From contig JANQMH010000102.1 in NCBI GenBank assembly GCA_028280195.1, positions 57,308 through 121,307 of the forward strand: a stretch of DNA of 64,000 nt, written 5' to 3'. Position 1 is the first letter of the stretch, and the number at the start of each line of letters is the position of its first letter. The notes below the pieces were generated by a model. That model ran no database searches and was not told the DNA's origin. It was given only the letters and a program-made list of their open reading frames with translations. This document shows, one piece after another, positions 61,207 through 64,000 of the stretch. The position numbers and the translations under genes were made by a program. This DNA is from Exilibacterium sp. Lineage in GTDB: Bacteria > Pseudomonadota > Gammaproteobacteria > Pseudomonadales > Cellvibrionaceae.

Positions 61207-61964
61207 GGCACGGCTGTCAACCGCTCAGTTACTGGCTGATAATATGCCTCACCACAGCGTGTCAGATCTACAGTCGGAAAAGCAAACTTCTGTTGAAATA
61301 CTTTAGCTTCCTCAGGCGACAAGGTATACCAAAAGTCAAGGGCCTCCTTCGGTGTACCTTCCTGCTCATAGATCGCTATCTGCCTGTAGATCGGTTCTGC
61401 TGAGCCCGGCTGCTGAAACCGGGTCAATTCAAAACATTGCCCACAGGCATTGCTAGGGTGATTCAATGCATGACGGATATGGCGCGTGCAATACCATTCG
61501 CGAAACTCCATTTCTTCACCGAGAGTACCGTTGGCATAGGCCACCATAAGAACTGGATTACTAACTGTAGCTGATCGACCTACTTTTTCACAGATAGGAT
61601 AATACAGCCAAGTCGCTGGTGCTTCCGCAATGTTTTTCCGATGGTGGCTCTCCGTAATCTGCTGAATAATCGCTTCAGCCTCTTCCGCTCCATCTAGGGA
61701 TAATTCATACAACCCCAAATAGCGATATTTCGGCGGGGGGTAGTGCTCCTCAGCTTCATCATACCGCTCATAGTATTGTACGCTTAATATATTATCTAGG
61801 TGGACCATAGCCGACTGATGTTCCTGTTGATACCAGGTTAAAAACTCACGTTCTCGGCCAGATACCGCATTACTTAACACCAGTAATAAATGACTACGTT
61901 GCGTCTTAGTTAAGGCTAAGGGCGATAACTGCGTTTCTTTATCAACGTTTTCGCTATCATTCAT
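61203..61964 (-). CDS. Two-copy ferredoxin-fold (EthD-like) protein
   Basis: A 253-aa soluble protein with two copies of a dimeric alpha/beta-barrel domain. Copy 1: LLLVLSNAVSGREREFLTWYQQEHQ; copy 2: LMVAYANGTLGEEMEFREWYCTRH, each followed by a strand and a short helix. The G-E-x-E-F-x-x-W-Y-x-x-x-H pattern is that of EthD/DUF4286-like proteins found in degradation and biosynthesis pathways. No metal site is obvious beyond the paired His. Start ATG 61964 lacks a clear ribosome site. Position between the NRPS and exporter suggests a tailoring or stabilising role. Confidence 0.72.
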   Translation of the reverse strand: MNDSENVDKETQLSPLALTKTQRSHLLLVLSNAVSGREREFLTWYQQEHQSAMVHLDNILSVQYYERYDEAEEHYPPPKYRYLGLYELSLDGAEEAEAIIQQITESHHRKNIAEAPATWLYYPICEKVGRSATVSNPVLMVAYANGTLGEEMEFREWYCTRHIRHALNHPSNACGQCFELTRFQQPGSAEPIYRQIAIYEQEGTPKEALDFWYTLSPEEAKVFQQKFAFPTVDLTRCGEAYYQPVTERLTAVP

Positions 61965-62275
61965 ATTGCGACTCAGGATAATTCGATGAATGGGAAAAAG
62001 CCCGCGCGTTGCGGCGATTTCTATGTTTGATCGAAAAAAAACCGACCTTTTGCCATTGCCAATTAAGTCTTTTATCACGTAGTTTATTGGCTAAATGTTT
62101 TATAAACCTCAACTATTTTTAGAAAATAGGTTTCACGCAATGGATATCTGCCAGTTTTCCTATAGCATTCATAAAAAGGCAACCCATCACAACCCCATAT
62201 TGTGGAAGCGTGATGAAGCGGGTAGGCCCTCTACTCAACAACCGACTTCTTCGGCGTAATTACGGCTCTTTTCTA
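61965..62275. other. Spacer between the NRPS and EthD-like gene
   Basis: 311 A/T-rich bases with no supported gene. An internal promoter or a leader for the downstream genes is possible. Confidence 0.5.
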
Positions 62276-64000
62276 TTATGCGGTGAGTTTAAGACCACAA
62301 GACAACAACACAAAGCGGAGATAAACACTGATGAGCGTGCGATCAACCTCTGGAAAGGAGATACCCCCTTGCTGCAGTAACGCCAATGTTGACTGGCACC
62401 GAACGAGTGTCTCCATCTCGATGGTTTCTGTAGATGAATCACTGTTATGAGTACCGGCATAATGTAACAACAATGGATAGATCGATGTGCCTTCTTCAAA
62501 CTCTCCTCGGGATTTGTTTTCCGTAAAGATTTTGACCCGTTGTATCCATTTATCAAAGGGCAAGGCTTGTAAAGTCTCACGATCCTGGTAACACTGGTTA
62601 TACACCTCAAAAAATCGATGAATTTCAACAAATTTAGGATTATTCAAATGAAAAATGGTTTGCGCTGGTGCATTCTCATTATGTTGCTGTTTGTTCTGAG
62701 AGAGATACACTAGCGCCTTAACTGCGGTATCTACTGGCAACAAGCCCATAGCGGGGCCATAGTCGCTGGGATAACAACCAACCTCAATGGAACTGGCGAT
62801 TAAGCGGTACAACCATTGCCCCTTATCGTATCGTCCTTGCTGTGTATCCCCCGTTACCAGCCCAAATCGATAGATATAGCAGGGTATACCTCTGGTTTGC
62901 GCCAGCATAACCAGTTTTTCCGCCACCCATTTACTCCCTGCATAGCCTTCGGTAACACGATGCCGCTCATTGTCGGTACCACTCCACTCATCCACGATCC
63001 TTTGCGGTTTTCCGGTTTGATCTGCGATATCATCACCAGTATATTGCGAGAAAACGTTAATCGTTGAAGAATAGTGCACCGGTTTGAGACGGCCGGTACA
63101 AGCTAGCCGAAGTATTTCTCGCACGCCACCTACCGTTGTAGCCTTCAGTGCCTGATAGGACGCAATATGGTTCATCGCCGTCGCATTGTGGTAAATCACA
63201 TCAATCGTGTTTGCCAACGTGGCAAATACTGCCTTGGAAAGCCCTAAGCGGGGCTGGGCTAGATCGCCAACGACCACATCAACTCGTGAACGGTAGTCGG
63301 GCTGCCATAATCGATTGGCGATCAGGCCACCCCGTAAGCGCTCGAACGCCTGCGATTGATGTTTTCCTCTGACTAAACATACGACCCGAGCTGAGGTTTG
63401 TGCTAATAGTTCACACAATAAAAAACGACCGATAAAGCCGGTGGCACCAGTTAGCAAAATAGTTCGCGGAGACTCGATACAAGGGGATTCGGCATTGACC
63501 GCACTAATTGTAGCGTCTAATATCGCTTCTTTTTTAAGACCTATAATGGCATCATTATCGCATGTTAATGCAACGTTGGCTATCGCCGTTGCTAAACTCG
63601 CCACCGTGGGATAGTCAAATAGCGCCCGTAAGGTAATATCCTGTCCACAGATTCGATGTAGCTGACCCACCAGTTTAATAGCCAATAACGAGTGCCCACC
63701 CAATTCAAAAAAGTTATCCTCAACCCCTACCTTATCAATCGGTAGCATTAGGACATCGGCCCAAACAAAGGCAAGCGCTTTCTCCATGTTAGTACGTGGG
63801 GCTATATACTCTCGCGTTAGCAGATTATCCGCATCGGGTATCGGTAAGGCTTTGCGGTCCACCTTGCCGTTAGGAGTTAAAGGCAATTGTTCTAAAAAGA
63901 TAAAGAAGCTGGGAATCATATAGTCCGGCAATTGCGTCTGTAACACTGTACGCAACGTCGCTTGGTCAACTTCTGGCGAGATTGGATCACACACAATATA
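62276..64000 (-). CDS. NRPS C-terminal part: adenylation end, PCP, thioester reductase; cut by window edge
   Basis: 574 residues of a larger nonribosomal peptide synthetase; the frame stays open to base 64000. It begins in the A-domain C-terminal subdomain (A10 motif LTPNGKVDRKAL), then a carrier domain with phosphopantetheine site DNFFELGGHSLLAIKL, then an R domain of about 380 residues with NAD(P) loop TGATGFIGRFLL and the active Tyr/Lys in YAGSKWVAEKLV. No thioesterase follows. R domains release the chain as an aldehyde (or alcohol) by NAD(P)H-dependent reduction. The preceding modules, and so the peptide sequence, are outside the window. Confidence 0.93.
   Translation of the reverse strand, partial: YIVCDPISPEVDQATLRTVLQTQLPDYMIPSFFIFLEQLPLTPNGKVDRKALPIPDADNLLTREYIAPRTNMEKALAFVWADVLMLPIDKVGVEDNFFELGGHSLLAIKLVGQLHRICGQDITLRALFDYPTVASLATAIANVALTCDNDAIIGLKKEAILDATISAVNAESPCIESPRTILLTGATGFIGRFLLCELLAQTSARVVCLVRGKHQSQAFERLRGGLIANRLWQPDYRSRVDVVVGDLAQPRLGLSKAVFATLANTIDVIYHNATAMNHIASYQALKATTVGGVREILRLACTGRLKPVHYSSTINVFSQYTGDDIADQTGKPQRIVDEWSGTDNERHRVTEGYAGSKWVAEKLVMLAQTRGIPCYIYRFGLVTGDTQQGRYDKGQWLYRLIASSIEVGCYPSDYGPAMGLLPVDTAVKALVYLSQNKQQHNENAPAQTIFHLNNPKFVEIHRFFEVYNQCYQDRETLQALPFDKWIQRVKIFTENKSRGEFEEGTSIYPLLLHYAGTHNSDSSTETIEMETLVRCQSTLALLQQGGISFPEVDRTLISVYLRFVLLSCGLKLTA

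Overview
The window reads as a chromosomal segment of a marine-type gammaproteobacterium. This is inferred from gene families: YceH, P-protein PheA, TonB-dependent receptors, ECF/FecR signalling, a GlyGly-CTERM protease and DUF885. It has two halves. Positions 1 to about 43,000 are visibly GC-rich with C/G-ending codons. From about 43,000 to the right edge the sequence is clearly AT-richer, with different codon use, decayed insertion sequences and specialised-metabolism genes, so it looks like an acquired island or a strain-variable block.

Region by region. 1-3.9 kb: a sugar-acid locus (truncated SSS symporter, GntR regulator, SDR dehydrogenase, KDGal kinase DgoK, KDPGal aldolase DgoA), fitting oxidative galactose/galactonate use through a De Ley-Doudoroff-like route. 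3.9-4.6 kb: yceH. 4.6-9.2 kb: an operon of a membrane GGDEF-EAL sensor, a small PstS-like periplasmic protein and an outer-membrane barrel. 9.5-16.5 kb: methyltransferase, an orphan FeeM/exosortase-type N-acyl synthase, a DUF885 zinc peptidase, asnS, a small membrane protein and a GlxA-type regulator. 16.5-20.5 kb: a five-gene operon with two roadblock-type proteins, a Ras-like GTPase, a 393-aa unknown protein and a fusion of a PstB-like ABC ATPase to a tyrosine/dual-specificity phosphatase. This is the best candidate for an undescribed system. 20.7-29.7 kb: Fpg/Nei glycosylase, amidase, a secreted reprolysin-like protease with a GlyGly-CTERM tail, a lipoprotein, a conserved hypothetical protein, an M24 aminopeptidase lacking one expected metal ligand, and a GntR regulator. 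31-43 kb: a regulatory block with two paralogous ECF sigma factors, one FecR, a free-standing FecR N-terminal domain, three LuxR-type regulators and a tandem XRE pair, interspersed with pheA, a TonB receptor and a cytochrome P450.

43.6-56 kb: an apparent peptide or siderophore-like uptake and catabolism set: STN-TonB receptor, GPH-type MFS transporter, AraC/PchR-like regulator, aldehyde dehydrogenase, an S9 peptidase-like protein with an altered nucleophile site, and an amidase carrying a (Thr-Gly)14 tract encoded by a hexanucleotide microsatellite. 56.6-59.7 kb: a graveyard of IS elements, with a degenerate IS21 bounded by 11-bp inverted repeats next to a truncated orfA, then an IS256-type remnant. 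59.9-64 kb: the 3' end of a nonribosomal peptide synthetase with a terminal thioester-reductase domain, a two-copy ferredoxin-fold protein and an EntS-like exporter in one operon running off the right edge. The reductase predicts a peptide aldehyde or alcohol product, which makes the neighbouring aldehyde dehydrogenase and peptide-handling genes suggestive.

The GC-rich half carries many short tandem duplications (11-16 bp units) in intergenic DNA. No rRNA, tRNA, CRISPR array or integrase was seen.
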